Positions 43,587 through 53,155 of a stretch of DNA of 64,000 bases are shown here, piece after piece (the first letter of the stretch is position 1; each line of letters begins with the position of its first letter). The DNA is from JBCBSS01 sp039819065. GTDB lineage: Bacteria > Bacteroidota > Bacteroidia > Cytophagales > Cyclobacteriaceae. Under the pieces are notes generated by a model, which saw nothing but the letters and a program-made list of their open reading frames with translations, was not told the DNA's origin and searched no databases. Where the stretch lies: positions 1-64,000 of the forward strand of contig JBCBSS010000010.1 in assembly GCA_039819065.1 (NCBI GenBank), in the 5' to 3' direction. A program made the position numbers and the translations under genes.

Positions 43587-44816
43587 TTGCCTAAGACAAA
43601 AATCTTAAATGATCCGATTTACGGATTCATAGATCTGCCGCCAGGCATCATCATCGAGCTCATAGACCACCCTTATTTTCAACGACTAAGACGTATTAAG
43701 CAACTAGGATTGACTGATTACGTTTATCCCGGCGCTATACATACAAGGTTCCATCACGCCGTTGGTGCCATGCATCTGATGTCCAAGACATTAGAAATGT
43801 TACGAAAAAAGGGTGTCGAAATATCCAATGAAGAATTTGAAGCTTCACTGATCGCCATCCTTCTTCATGATATCGGCCATGGCCCATTTTCTCATGCACT
43901 AGAATTCAGTCTGCTCGAAAATATCAAGCATGAGAGTATCTCTTACTTGCTGATGAAATACTTCAACGAGTACTTTGATCACAAATTGAGCCTGGCGCTA
44001 AAAATATTCAGGGACAGCTACGAGCGAAAGTTCTTTCATCAGTTGGTTTCCAGCCAACTCGATATGGACAGGCTTGATTACCTGGCCAGGGACAGCTTTT
44101 ATACCGGCGTATCTGAAGGAAAGGTTGGGGTAGAACGCATCATTAAAATGCTTAACGTGAAGGATGATCGTGTGGTGGTAGAGGAAAAGGGGATTTACTC
44201 TGTCGAGAACTTTCTCAATGCCCGTCGATTGATGTACTGGCAGGTCTACTTGCACAAAACATCAGTAGCCACCGAAAAAATGTTAATACTGCTGATCAAT
44301 AGGGCAAAACTGTTGGCTCAATCCGGAGAAACCGTTATGGCTAGTCAGCCGCTAAGTCTCTTCCTGAATCACAGCAAATCCCTTGAAGATTTCCAAGGCA
44401 ATGATGAGGTACTAAAGTCCTTCAGCTTACTCGATGACTATGATATCTGGGGAAGCATTAAAATGTGGTATCATCACAAAGACCACATTTTATCAATGCT
44501 CAGTGCCATGCTTTTGGAAAGGAAACTTTTTCGCGTCAAACTCTCTGCTGAAGCGGTACAAAAAGCAGAAATCAAGCAGTTAAAAACCAAAGTGGCAGAC
44601 ACTTTCCAAATCCTTAGAAAGGATACGCGTTATTTTGTATCACATGGAGAAGTGAGCAATGAAGCGTACCTATCAGGAGGCAATAGAATTGACGTGCTCA
44701 GAAAGACGGGAGAGGTGGTTGATGTGGCTCAAGCGTCGGATCTTCCTAACATCCTGGCTATGAGCAAAATTGTCAAAAAAAACTACCTATGCTGGCCTAA
44801 AAATGTATCTTTGTGA
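43587..44816 (+). CDS. HD domain phosphohydrolase
   Basis: This metal-dependent phosphohydrolase has 409 residues. It starts with TTG at 43587: an in-frame stop lies at 43560 and no ATG is available. The start KTKILNDPIYGFIDLPPG is the family's conserved entry. The HD-motif residues are HH at 56-57 (FHHAVGAMHLM), HD at 94-95 (LLHDIGHGPFSHALE) and the last Asp in LDMDRLDYLARD, so the active site is complete. Related proteins act on dNTPs or (p)ppGpp-like nucleotides, but the substrate is unknown. It precedes lpxD by 27 bases and may be the first gene of the lipid A operon. Confidence 0.9.
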   Translation: MPKTKILNDPIYGFIDLPPGIIIELIDHPYFQRLRRIKQLGLTDYVYPGAIHTRFHHAVGAMHLMSKTLEMLRKKGVEISNEEFEASLIAILLHDIGHGPFSHALEFSLLENIKHESISYLLMKYFNEYFDHKLSLALKIFRDSYERKFFHQLVSSQLDMDRLDYLARDSFYTGVSEGKVGVERIIKMLNVKDDRVVVEEKGIYSVENFLNARRLMYWQVYLHKTSVATEKMLILLINRAKLLAQSGETVMASQPLSLFLNHSKSLEDFQGNDEVLKSFSLLDDYDIWGSIKMWYHHKDHILSMLSAMLLERKLFRVKLSAEAVQKAEIKQLKTKVADTFQILRKDTRYFVSHGEVSNEAYLSGGNRIDVLRKTGEVVDVAQASDLPNILAMSKIVKKNYLCWPKNVSL

Positions 44817-44843
44817 AAATTTTTTTAGAACTAAGCTTACTGT

Positions 44844-45890
44844 ATGGAATTTAGTGTTAGCCAGATAGCTGGGCTTCTTGGCGGCAGGATAGAAGGGGAC
44901 GGAGAACTAAAAATTAACATGCTCGGCAAGATACAGGATGCAAAAGAAGGTCAAATCACATTCCTGTCAAATCCCAAATACGAACCCCACATTTACGATA
45001 CTAAGGCTAGCGCTGTAATTGTCAAAAGCGACTTCGAACCTAGGAAGGAAATAAAGGCCGCACTCATCTTTGTAGAAGACCCATACACAGGCTTTACTCG
45101 TCTGCTAGAAGAATATCACAAGTTCGTTAGTTATCAGAAATCAGGTATAGAAAATCCGTCATACATCAGCGAATCTGCTAGTGTAGGTGAAGGTATTTAT
45201 CGAGGTGCCTTTTCTTATATTGGTGAGCAGGCTGTGATAGGCAAAAATGTTAAAATCTATCCCAACACTCATATTGGTGACAGGTGCCAAATCGGTGACA
45301 ACACTATTATTCATCCCGGAGTTAAGGTGTATCAGGATTGCAAAATTGGCAGTAATTGTGTCATTCATTCCGGAGTTGTCATTGGTAGCGATGGGTTTGG
45401 GTTTGCACCTCAAGAAGATGGCACCTACAAAACGATCCCACAGCTGGGTAATGTGGTGATAGAAGATAATGTACACATAGGGGCTAATACGGTGCTAGAT
45501 TGCGCTACGCTTTACGGTGATTCTACTGTTATAAAGTCTGGCACTAAGCTTGATAATCTTATACAAATTGCACACAACGTCGAGATAGGAGAAAATACGG
45601 TAATCGCTGCTCAGACAGGTATATCAGGTTCAAGTAAAATTGGTGATAATTGCGTGATCGGCGGCCAAGTTGGCCTTGGAGGCCACATAAGCATCGCTAA
45701 TAATACCTCTATCGGCGCGCAAGCAGGGATCATTAGAAATATTAAGAAAGAAGGCTTAGCCATAGTAGGAAGCCCTGCCTTTGATGTCAAACAATATTTT
45801 AAGTCTTATGCTGTTTTCAAAAACCTTCCTGACTTAGATGCAAGGCTTAAGCAACTTGAAGAAAAAATACTAAATTTGCCGACCGTTTAA
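44844..45890 (+). CDS. lpxD: UDP-3-O-acyl-glucosamine N-acyltransferase
   Basis: LpxD adds the second acyl chain in lipid A synthesis. The 348-residue protein has an N-terminal uridine-binding domain ([20 protein letters not shown]) and a left-handed beta-helix from about residue 105 made of hexapeptide repeats, with the catalytic His in [20 protein letters not shown] and a C-terminal coiled helix ([10 protein letters not shown]). Residues expected for ACP-bound acyl chains are not separately identifiable by eye. It is followed after nine bases by the LpxC-FabZ fusion. Confidence 0.97.
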   Translation: MEFSVSQIAGLLGGRIEGDGELKINMLGKIQDAKEGQITFLSNPKYEPHIYDTKASAVIVKSDFEPRKEIKAALIFVEDPYTGFTRLLEEYHKFVSYQKSGIENPSYISESASVGEGIYRGAFSYIGEQAVIGKNVKIYPNTHIGDRCQIGDNTIIHPGVKVYQDCKIGSNCVIHSGVVIGSDGFGFAPQEDGTYKTIPQLGNVVIEDNVHIGANTVLDCATLYGDSTVIKSGTKLDNLIQIAHNVEIGENTVIAAQTGISGSSKIGDNCVIGGQVGLGGHISIANNTSIGAQAGIIRNIKKEGLAIVGSPAFDVKQYFKSYAVFKNLPDLDARLKQLEEKILNLPTV

Positions 45891-45899
45891 GGGAGCAAA

Positions 45900-47294
45900 A
45901 TGAAAATAAAACAGCACACAATTCAAAAATCCGTGACGCTCTCAGGTGTGGGACTACATACTGGTATAGATGCCAATATGACCTTCTTACCCGCCAAACC
46001 TGACCATGGCATCAAATTTCAAAGAGTAGACCTGGAAGGTCAACCCATTGTAGACGCGGATGTAGACAACGTTGTGGATCTATCCAGGGGAACTACCATC
46101 GAGCAAAGTGGTGCAAGAATCAATACGGTAGAACACACATTGGCAGCTCTTGTTGGCCTGGAAATAGATAATGTACTGATACAACTTGACGGGCCGGAGC
46201 CTCCGATTATGGATGGTAGCTCCAAACCGTTTATAGATATTTTGAAAACAGCAGGTTTTGAAGAGCAAAACGCACTTCGAAACTTCTACGAGGTAGAAGA
46301 AAGCATATTCTATAGAGATGCCGCACGAGATGTAGAAATCGCTGCCCTCCCTTTGGATGATTACCGGGTGACCGTAATGATCGATTACAATTCGCCGGTA
46401 CTAGGTAGCCAGCATGCTACACTTACACATATCAGCCAGTTCGAAAAAGAAATTTCTTCTTGCCGCACATTTTGCTTCTTGCATGAGCTTGAGATGCTCT
46501 ACAAGAACAATTTGATCAAAGGTGGTGATCTGAATAATGCTATCGTGGTGGTTGACAGAGTGATAGAAGATCATGAATTGGTAAGTATCGCCAAGCTGTT
46601 CAACAAGCCGAAAGTAGAGGTCAAAAAAGAAGGCATCCTCAACAATGTCGAGCTTAGGTATAAAAACGAACCGGCAAGACATAAACTGCTAGATGTAGTC
46701 GGGGACTTGGCCTTGGCCGGGAGACCTATTAAAGCACAAATATTAGCTGCAAGACCGGGTCACGCCGCCAACGTGGCTTTCGCTAAGAAGTTAAAGCGTG
46801 CGATGGAAGCTTCTACCAAGAACAACATGCCAAAGTACGATCCTAATCTCCCGCCCGTACTGGACATAGACCAAATAGCGAACATACTCCCTCACCGTTA
46901 CCCTTTCTTACTAATTGACAGAATACTCCATTTGGACGATGAGAGCGTATCGGGTACTAAGAGTGTCACTATAAACGAACCATTTTTCCAGGGTCATTTC
47001 CCAGGCAACCCTGTTATGCCAGGTGTACTACAAGTTGAGGCAATGGCCCAAATTGGTGGTATATTGGTGTTAAATACTGTTCCTGATCCGGAAAATTACT
47101 GGACTTATTTTCTAGGTATCGAAAACTTCAAGTTCAGAAAGATGGTACGTCCTGGTGATACGCTAGTCATCAAATGTGACTTGCTGGCCCCTATTAAACG
47201 TGGCATTGCAAAAATGTATGGTAGAGCTTTTGTTGGGAAATCATTGGTTTGCGAAGGAACTATGATCGCCAGCATTGTACGTAAAGACCCATGA
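45900..47294 (+). CDS. lpxC/fabZ: bifunctional LpxC-FabZ
   Basis: One chain of 464 residues joins LpxC (about 1-300), the zinc deacetylase of lipid A synthesis, with FabZ (about 315-464), the beta-hydroxyacyl-ACP dehydratase. LpxC shows the zinc ligands: His in NTVEHTLAALVGL, and HKLLDVVGDLAL with a second His and the Asp; then GRPIKAQILAARPGHAAN. FabZ has LPHRYPFLLIDRI and FFQGHFPGNPVMPGVLQVE with the catalytic His and Glu. The fusion is typical of Bacteroidota and puts both uses of the 3-hydroxyacyl-ACP pool on one polypeptide. Its stop overlaps the lpxA start by four bases. Confidence 0.97.
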   Translation: MKIKQHTIQKSVTLSGVGLHTGIDANMTFLPAKPDHGIKFQRVDLEGQPIVDADVDNVVDLSRGTTIEQSGARINTVEHTLAALVGLEIDNVLIQLDGPEPPIMDGSSKPFIDILKTAGFEEQNALRNFYEVEESIFYRDAARDVEIAALPLDDYRVTVMIDYNSPVLGSQHATLTHISQFEKEISSCRTFCFLHELEMLYKNNLIKGGDLNNAIVVVDRVIEDHELVSIAKLFNKPKVEVKKEGILNNVELRYKNEPARHKLLDVVGDLALAGRPIKAQILAARPGHAANVAFAKKLKRAMEASTKNNMPKYDPNLPPVLDIDQIANILPHRYPFLLIDRILHLDDESVSGTKSVTINEPFFQGHFPGNPVMPGVLQVEAMAQIGGILVLNTVPDPENYWTYFLGIENFKFRKMVRPGDTLVIKCDLLAPIKRGIAKMYGRAFVGKSLVCEGTMIASIVRKDP

Positions 47295-48070
47295 ATCAAC
47301 CACTCGCATATATCCACCCACAAGCGAAGATTGCCCGAAATGTTGTAATCGAGCCTTTTACTACTATTCACAAAAATGTAGAAATAGACGAGGGAACATG
47401 GATAGGCCCAAATGTGACCATCTTTGAAGGAGCACGAATAGGAAAGAATTGTAAGATATACCCTGGCGCATCTATCTCTTCTATTCCACAAGACCTAAAA
47501 TACGGGGGCGAGGAAACAGAAACTTTTGTAGGTGACAATACAGTAATCAGGGAATATGTGACTATAAGCCGCGGCACAAACGATAAGTTCAAAACAGCTG
47601 TGGGCAAGAATTGCCTTTTAATGGCTTATGTACACGTCGCTCATGATTGCATCATCGGTGATAATTGTATTCTGGTCAATTCAGTACAGTTAGCTGGTCA
47701 TGTCGATGTCGATGACTTCGCCATAATCGGTGGAGCTACGGCGGTTCATCAGTTTGCCAAGATCGGTGCCCATGCCATGGTTGCTGGAGGTTCACTGGTT
47801 AGAAAAGATGTTCCTCCTTACGTGAAAGCGGCTCGCGAGCCCCTTACATACAGCGGTATAAATTCTATTGGTTTGCGTAGAAGGGGTTATTCACCAGAAA
47901 AAATTAACGAGATTCAGGAAATTTACCGATACATCTTCCTAAAGGGGATGAACAATTCTAAAGCATTGGACATCGTTGAATTGGAGCTCAAACCATCTAA
48001 AGAGCGGGATGAAATAATCAATTTCATAAGAGGTTCCGATCGTGGTATCATGAAAGGGTACGCCTACTAG
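47291..48070 (+). CDS. lpxA: UDP-N-acetylglucosamine acyltransferase
   Basis: LpxA performs the first acylation of lipid A. The 259-residue protein is a left-handed beta-helix (AKIARNVVIEPFTTIHKNVE, VTIFEGARIGKNCKIYPGAS) with the catalytic His in LMAYVHVAHDCIIGDN and the specificity region LAGHVDVDDFAIIGGATAVHQF. The C-terminal helical part ends with INEIQEIYRYIFLKGMN. Length matches. It is translationally coupled to lpxC/fabZ and completes the lipid A block, followed 52 bases later by an ABC ATPase. Confidence 0.97.
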   Translation: MNQPLAYIHPQAKIARNVVIEPFTTIHKNVEIDEGTWIGPNVTIFEGARIGKNCKIYPGASISSIPQDLKYGGEETETFVGDNTVIREYVTISRGTNDKFKTAVGKNCLLMAYVHVAHDCIIGDNCILVNSVQLAGHVDVDDFAIIGGATAVHQFAKIGAHAMVAGGSLVRKDVPPYVKAAREPLTYSGINSIGLRRRGYSPEKINEIQEIYRYIFLKGMNNSKALDIVELELKPSKERDEIINFIRGSDRGIMKGYAY

Positions 48071-48121
48071 TACCATACGAATCACTCATCACTACAATCA
48101 TAAAAGACCAAAATCAGCTAT

Positions 48122-48742
48122 ATGAAAATCATAGCAAGTGATTTAAGCAAGCGATTTGGTAAAGAATGGGTATTTAAAGATTTCAACTTTGAGTTTAATG
48201 CCAACAGTGCATATGCGGTAACAGGTGCTAATGGAAGTGGTAAGTCCACTTTATTAGCTATTCTATGTGGCATTATGCCCCCCAAAAGCGGTCAATTACA
48301 GTACTTTCTAAACGACCAGCCCATAGAGGGTGATGATGTATATAAATACATCGGGTTCTCGGCACCTTACATGAGTATTATAGAGGAATTCACATTAGTT
48401 GAATTCTTAAACTTCCATTTTAGCTTCAAGAAGATGATCAAAGGCCTCAGTGTGGCTGATGTGATTGATAAAGCCTACTTGACGGATGCGATGGATAAGC
48501 CTATCAAAAATTTCTCTTCAGGCATGAAGCAGCGTGTGAAACTGGCTCAAGTCTTTTTTTCTGACACACCTGTAGTATTCCTGGATGAGCCCACCTCAAA
48601 CCTCGACGTCAAGGGTCAAGAATGGTACCAGAACCATTTAAAGGGCATTTTAGACCAAGGCCGCCTGATCATCATCGCATCCAACGAACCCAAAGAATAT
48701 GCGGTCTGTCAGGAAAAAATTAGCCTCGAAGAATACAAATAG
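48122..48742 (+). CDS. ABC transporter ATP-binding protein
   Basis: The 206-residue ATPase has Walker A GANGSGKSTLLAIL, the signature SSGMKQRVKLAQVFFSD (a FSSGMKQR variant) and Walker B VVFLDEPTSNLD with the D-loop. It is shorter than most such subunits (about 230). No permease gene is adjacent, so the partner is unknown; position after the lipid A genes makes an export or lipid-related role possible but this is inference. It ends at 48742 before a 115-base gap. Confidence 0.93.
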   Translation: MKIIASDLSKRFGKEWVFKDFNFEFNANSAYAVTGANGSGKSTLLAILCGIMPPKSGQLQYFLNDQPIEGDDVYKYIGFSAPYMSIIEEFTLVEFLNFHFSFKKMIKGLSVADVIDKAYLTDAMDKPIKNFSSGMKQRVKLAQVFFSDTPVVFLDEPTSNLDVKGQEWYQNHLKGILDQGRLIIIASNEPKEYAVCQEKISLEEYK

Positions 48743-48784
48743 GGTTACCCTTAAAAAAAATAAGTAATTAATGGATAGTTATCT

Positions 48785-48792
48785 TATATTTA
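48785..48792 (+). promoter_or_regulatory. candidate -7 element of the small lipoprotein gene
   Basis: TATATTTA differs from the TAnnTTTG consensus only at the last base and lies 66 bases before the lipoprotein start. No clear -33 TTG; a weak call. Confidence 0.3.
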
Positions 48793-48857
48793 GGGAAATT
48801 TCGCTATCATTGAAGCCTGTAGTGAGATTTAAAACATTCTATAAATAAATATTATCA

Positions 48858-49301
48858 ATGAGAAAGCTAAGTTTATTGCTAAGTGGATTCGCACTTTTTG
48901 GAGTCCTACTAATTTCAAGCTGCGGTGATGATGATGGAGGTGAAACTGAATCGGAGAGACAAACTCGTTTATTGACTACGCCGACTTCATGGACTTTGTC
49001 TTCAGTTACACTCGACGGTGTTCCCGTCGATGGATGGAACGCTTTCACTATTAATGTAGTAAATGGTTCATCTGTGTCCACTGCTAACGCTGTATTTCCT
49101 GGACCTTGGTCTGGAAGTCACACATGGGAATTCGGTACGAGTGTTACTACTCAAATCGTTAGAGATCCCGGATCAAATGATGAGCTTGCTGTGACTTATT
49201 CAGTGACTGAAACCACACTTCAGTTACAATTCCAGTTCGAAGGAGATGGCTTCACCAGTAGAGTTGAAGGTAATTGGGTTTTCAATATGACGGCCCAGTA
49301 A
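48858..49301 (+). CDS. small hypothetical lipoprotein
   Basis: This 147-residue protein has a type II signal peptide with lipobox LISSC (Cys22) followed by GDDDGG, a mature start rich in Asp and Gly that suits surface-exposed Bacteroidota lipoproteins. The rest is Ser/Thr-rich beta-sheet (SWTLSSVTLDGVPVDGW, HTWEFGTSVTTQIV, LQLQFQFEGDG) ending in a strand with NWVFNM, similar to lipocalin-like domains of Bacteroidota. I do not recognise the exact family. A clear terminator follows. Confidence 0.78.
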   Translation: MRKLSLLLSGFALFGVLLISSCGDDDGGETESERQTRLLTTPTSWTLSSVTLDGVPVDGWNAFTINVVNGSSVSTANAVFPGPWSGSHTWEFGTSVTTQIVRDPGSNDELAVTYSVTETTLQLQFQFEGDGFTSRVEGNWVFNMTAQ

Positions 49302-49324
49302 AATAGAACTAAGAAATTCACCGA

Positions 49325-49356
49325 AAGCCGGTTCGTTAATATGAACCGGCTTTTTT
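49325..49356 (+). terminator. intrinsic terminator of the small lipoprotein gene
   Basis: AAGCCGGTTC pairs with GAACCGGCTT across an eight-base loop and is followed by six T (TTTTTT) and ATTG. It starts 24 bases after the stop codon. Confidence 0.9.
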
Positions 49357-49373
49357 ATTGTCCTATAGTCATA

Positions 49374-51767
49374 TTACTTGAGAGAGACTACACTAATCCC
49401 CGCACCCCCCATTTCTACATGCTCATCAACTGCGGATTCCACCTCGGAGTGTTTACGAAGAAACTGTCTGATCAAATCACGAAGTACGCCATCTCCTTTG
49501 CCATGAAGAATACGAACTTCGCCGATGCCAAATAGCAGCGCATTGTCAATGTAAGTATCGACTATGCTGAGTATCTCATCCGCTCGTCTGCCTCTAACAT
49601 CAAGAGTAGTGCTAAAAGCAGCTCTTTTTTCATTGATATCCATATTTCCCGTACTTCGGGAAGAGGATTCGTCTTTGTCTTTTTTGAGCAGAGATCTCGA
49701 AACCCGTTCTAATCGATTGAGTTTAACGTTAGATTTCAGGCCACCAACCTGCACTTCTACATCTTTCCCTTTCATGCCTAAAACCTCACCAATCATGGGC
49801 TGACCTTTTATTCTGACCGCATCTCCTACTTCAATAACCCCATCTATTACTTCAACCTTCTGCTCCTTTGGTGTTTTGACAGGATCAACCTTAATATCCT
49901 TCTTCAAGACCTCGATCTTACTCCTGGCTTTCTTGGTTTCCTTCTTCTCTGCTCTGTTTTCTTTGATATGCCTGATCGTTTTTTCGATGGTTTTATTGGC
50001 ATCGCTCAAGAGTTGGGAGGCTTCAACCTTTGCCTTATTCAGAATCTCCTTTTTCTTATCAGTCAATTCTCCTTTAAGATCCGAATACTCATTAATAAGC
50101 TTCCGAAGGTCTTTTTCCTTGGCATTAATTTGTTTTTCCTTTTTGGCAAGCTCTTGTTTCTGTTTCTCCAGTTGAGTCAACAGCTTTTCAAAGTCCACAT
50201 GTTCTTTTCCAGCCAGATTTTGAGCATCGCCAATAACATCTTTGGGTAAGCCAATTTTACCTGCGATTTCCAAGGCGAAAGAACTACCAGGTCGGCCAAT
50301 CTCCAACTGATAGAGAGGCTCTAGCCTGGCGACATCGTAGCGCATCGAGGCATTTTCGATACCGTCATGTTGTTTGGCAAATTGCTTGATATTGGCGTAA
50401 TGGGTAGTAATCACCCCGTAAACCTTTTGATCTAGAAGCCTTGTTAGGATAGACTCGGCCAAAGCGGCACCTAATTGTGGTTCAGTGCCTGTTCCAAATT
50501 CATCGATTAGAATCAGTGACTTTCCACCGGCATGCTGAAGGAAATTCCGCATGTTAGTGAGGTGGGAACTATACGTACTCAAATCATCCTCAATTGATTG
50601 TTCATCCCCTATATCAATGAATATGTCTTTGAAAATACCGGCAGTAGATTGCTCACTCACCGGAATAAGCATACCACATTGCAACATGTATTGGATGAGG
50701 CCCACAGATTTCAAACACACAGATTTACCTCCTGCGTTGGGGCCTGAAATAACGAGAATGGTTTGATTCTGACTTAGCCGAATGGTCAATGGCACTACTT
50801 GTTTACCCGCTTCTTCAAGGGTCAGTTGCAATAGCGGATGGCAGGCATCTGTCCAATCAACCACGCACTCATTCTTAAATAACGGCATGACAGCATTAAG
50901 CTTGATGGCCATTTTGGCCTTGGCTCTAATAAAGTCAATCAAGGATAAGAATCGGTAGGACTTGCTGATGTTATCCAAATCACCGCGAATCAAATCGGTT
51001 AATGAGGTCAGTATTCTGATTACCTCCCGTTTCTCCCTGTAGTGTAGATCTCTGATTTCATTATTGATGTCTAGTGCCTCGGCAGGTTCTAAATACACCG
51101 TCTGCCCTGTGGCAGACTCATCATGCACAAAACCCTTGATACGACGTTTGTGCTCCGCTGCAACGGGTATTACCATCCTGCCATCCCTGAAAGTCATAGA
51201 AGAACCATCTGGGATGTAGCCATTGGATTTAGCTTGTTTGAATATGCCTTCGGTCACTTTTCTGAGCCTGCTTTCTTCTTTGAGAATACTCAGCCTTATT
51301 TCCCGCAGCTCAGGAGTAGCATTGTCTCTTATCTTGCCTTTATCATCGATCTTGTCTTCAATCGAATTAACCAGACTTGAATGTACATTGACCAGTGTAA
51401 TCAACTGCGATAATTCTGCGTATTCCTCTTCCCTCTTCTTGAGGAAATCCCTACAGGATAGAATGGTCTTCAGAGAAAGTTTTACGTCAAACAGTTCTCC
51501 TTCCGTCAGGAAGGCACCTTCTACCCTGCCTTTGTTCAGATGTTCTTTTACATCTATATAATTGGATGAGGGGAATGATTCTCCAGATTCCAGTATCTGT
51601 TTGAATTCTTCTGTTTGTCCAACTACTTTTTTGAGGTGCTTGTAATTATGGCTAAATGCCACCTTATCTACCATCTCTTTTCCCAAGGTAGATAAGCAAG
51701 ACTGTTTAAGTAGTATTCTAATTTTATCAAAACCAACTTTGGCTTCGATATCGGAGGGGTATAACAT
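49374..51767 (-). CDS. mutS2: MutS2 endonuclease
   Basis: MutS2 lacks the mismatch-binding domain of MutS and acts in recombination control or ribosome rescue. The 797-residue protein has a core and clamp helical region (about 1-320), the ATPase with Walker A GPNAGGKSV (342-349), a Walker B (IDEFGTGTEPQLG) and the AESILTRL region, a long coiled coil (about 510-640), and a C-terminal Smr nuclease domain (about 720-797) with the DVRGRR start and HGKGDGVLRDLI. All parts are complete. It is just downstream of a DUF4296 lipoprotein gene (2-base gap), so the two are co-transcribed. Confidence 0.96.
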   Translation of the reverse strand: MLYPSDIEAKVGFDKIRILLKQSCLSTLGKEMVDKVAFSHNYKHLKKVVGQTEEFKQILESGESFPSSNYIDVKEHLNKGRVEGAFLTEGELFDVKLSLKTILSCRDFLKKREEEYAELSQLITLVNVHSSLVNSIEDKIDDKGKIRDNATPELREIRLSILKEESRLRKVTEGIFKQAKSNGYIPDGSSMTFRDGRMVIPVAAEHKRRIKGFVHDESATGQTVYLEPAEALDINNEIRDLHYREKREVIRILTSLTDLIRGDLDNISKSYRFLSLIDFIRAKAKMAIKLNAVMPLFKNECVVDWTDACHPLLQLTLEEAGKQVVPLTIRLSQNQTILVISGPNAGGKSVCLKSVGLIQYMLQCGMLIPVSEQSTAGIFKDIFIDIGDEQSIEDDLSTYSSHLTNMRNFLQHAGGKSLILIDEFGTGTEPQLGAALAESILTRLLDQKVYGVITTHYANIKQFAKQHDGIENASMRYDVARLEPLYQLEIGRPGSSFALEIAGKIGLPKDVIGDAQNLAGKEHVDFEKLLTQLEKQKQELAKKEKQINAKEKDLRKLINEYSDLKGELTDKKKEILNKAKVEASQLLSDANKTIEKTIRHIKENRAEKKETKKARSKIEVLKKDIKVDPVKTPKEQKVEVIDGVIEVGDAVRIKGQPMIGEVLGMKGKDVEVQVGGLKSNVKLNRLERVSRSLLKKDKDESSSRSTGNMDINEKRAAFSTTLDVRGRRADEILSIVDTYIDNALLFGIGEVRILHGKGDGVLRDLIRQFLRKHSEVESAVDEHVEMGGAGISVVSLK

Positions 51768-51769
51768 TA

Positions 51770-52150
51770 CTATTTGTCTTCAGCCTTCTCTTTTGTTTTA
51801 GGGCTGCTATATTTTTGTTCTAATAAATTGAGGCTATCTACGACAGCTTCATAGATAAGTTCCATTTTCTTGTTATCCGTGAGATAATAGGATAAACTCC
51901 TTCTGTAGGTAGAATCGGTCACATCATGTTGCTCGAGGATCCAGCCCTCGTATCCTTTAAATATCTTCATGGCGGAATCACGCCTGACCCTTAGATCAGT
52001 TACCTTTGCTTCGGCTACATGTATGTCCAATAAGATGCTCACCATCCGGTCTTCTGTCAATACGCCTTCAGGTAAAGCATCACCGCTACTACAACTTGCC
52101 AGCAGATATACTAACATGAACACACTCAAAAAAGCTTTGTTTCTTCTCAT
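51770..52150 (-). CDS. DUF4296 lipoprotein
   Basis: From the ATG at 52150 the protein starts MRRNKAFLSVFMLVYLLASC, a lipoprotein signal with lipobox LLASC (an upstream ATG at 52177 would add nine residues). The mature part of about 107 residues is helical and charged (MVSILLDIHVAEAKVTDLRV, YRRSLSYYLTDNKKMELIYE), matching DUF4296, a Bacteroidota-restricted family of unknown function usually found near the outer or inner membrane. It lies directly upstream of mutS2. Confidence 0.84.
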   Translation of the reverse strand: MRRNKAFLSVFMLVYLLASCSSGDALPEGVLTEDRMVSILLDIHVAEAKVTDLRVRRDSAMKIFKGYEGWILEQHDVTDSTYRRSLSYYLTDNKKMELIYEAVVDSLNLLEQKYSSPKTKEKAEDK

Positions 52151-52276
52151 AACTTCAGATAATTGGCTCAATCTCACCTTTTAAATGGATTTTGTGCCAG
52201 ACAAATAATTGCCTTGCGAGGTAAAAAGGAAAATTAGGGAAATTTACTCTAATTTTAGAGGTCAAAATCCGTGCCG

Positions 52277-53155
52277 ATGAAAGAGCTTATCAAGAAGCTG
52301 CGAAAATATGAAATTCGAATAAGAAAGGCTATTAACAGCCAGATGCGTGGTGACTTCCATTCTATATTCAAAGGTTCCGGGTTAGAATTCGACGGCGTAA
52401 GGGCTTACCAATACGGTGACGATATCAGAACCATAGACTGGAACGTGTCGGCCAAAGGGCATGGTGCATACGTCAAAACGTTTAAGGAAGAAAAAGAACA
52501 AACAATATTTTTCATATTAGATGTGAGCGCTTCCCAGCAGATTGGTTCAGAGAACCAACAGAAGGTAGATATTTGCAAGGAGGTTTGCGGAGTGCTGACA
52601 TTATCTGCGATAGACGAGCAGGGGCAGGTGGGATTGATATGCTATTCTGACCAAAGGGAGGCTTATATAAAGCCTGGTAAAGGCAAAAAGCAAGCCTACG
52701 AGATTATTTATACGCTCAAGCGTCTCAAGCCGAAATCAACCAAGACCAGCCTCAATAGTGCCATTTTATACACACTCAATATCCTAAAACGAAGAAGTGT
52801 GATTATACTCATATCCGACTTTATAGATGATGGTTTCGGCCATAACCTAAAAGCACTAGCTAAGAAGCATGACCTGGTTATGATACGAGTCACAGATACA
52901 AGAGAAACTGAACTTCCTAAGCTGGGTATTATTCCCGTCCTTGATAAAGAAAATAACCGAACAGTTTGGGTAAACACTTCGTCAAGTGACTTTAGAAAGC
53001 ATCTTTCTACCAACTACAGTGATAAAGAAGATGCACTCAAGCAGTTCAGTGCCAGACATCAGATCAACTTCATATCGATCGATACTAAAGAGGATTACGT
53101 ACCTAAATTGCTCAGATTGTTCAAAGTGAGAAATAAAACCTTGAAGAGTGTCTAA
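52277..53155 (+). CDS. DUF58 family protein
   Basis: DUF58 proteins are linked to MoxR AAA+ chaperones and von Willebrand-type proteins in the Bat (aerotolerance) systems. The 292-residue protein from the ATG at 52277 (a GTG six bases upstream is possible) starts MKELIKKLRKYEIRIRKA and contains the family motif SGLEFDGVRAYQYGDD followed by IRTIDWNVSAKGHGAYVKTF. A C-terminal VWA-like fold carries FILDVSASQQI (MIDAS-like DVSAS). MoxR itself is not in the window. It is the first gene of a three-gene overlapping operon. Confidence 0.9.
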   Translation: MKELIKKLRKYEIRIRKAINSQMRGDFHSIFKGSGLEFDGVRAYQYGDDIRTIDWNVSAKGHGAYVKTFKEEKEQTIFFILDVSASQQIGSENQQKVDICKEVCGVLTLSAIDEQGQVGLICYSDQREAYIKPGKGKKQAYEIIYTLKRLKPKSTKTSLNSAILYTLNILKRRSVIILISDFIDDGFGHNLKALAKKHDLVMIRVTDTRETELPKLGIIPVLDKENNRTVWVNTSSSDFRKHLSTNYSDKEDALKQFSARHQINFISIDTKEDYVPKLLRLFKVRNKTLKSV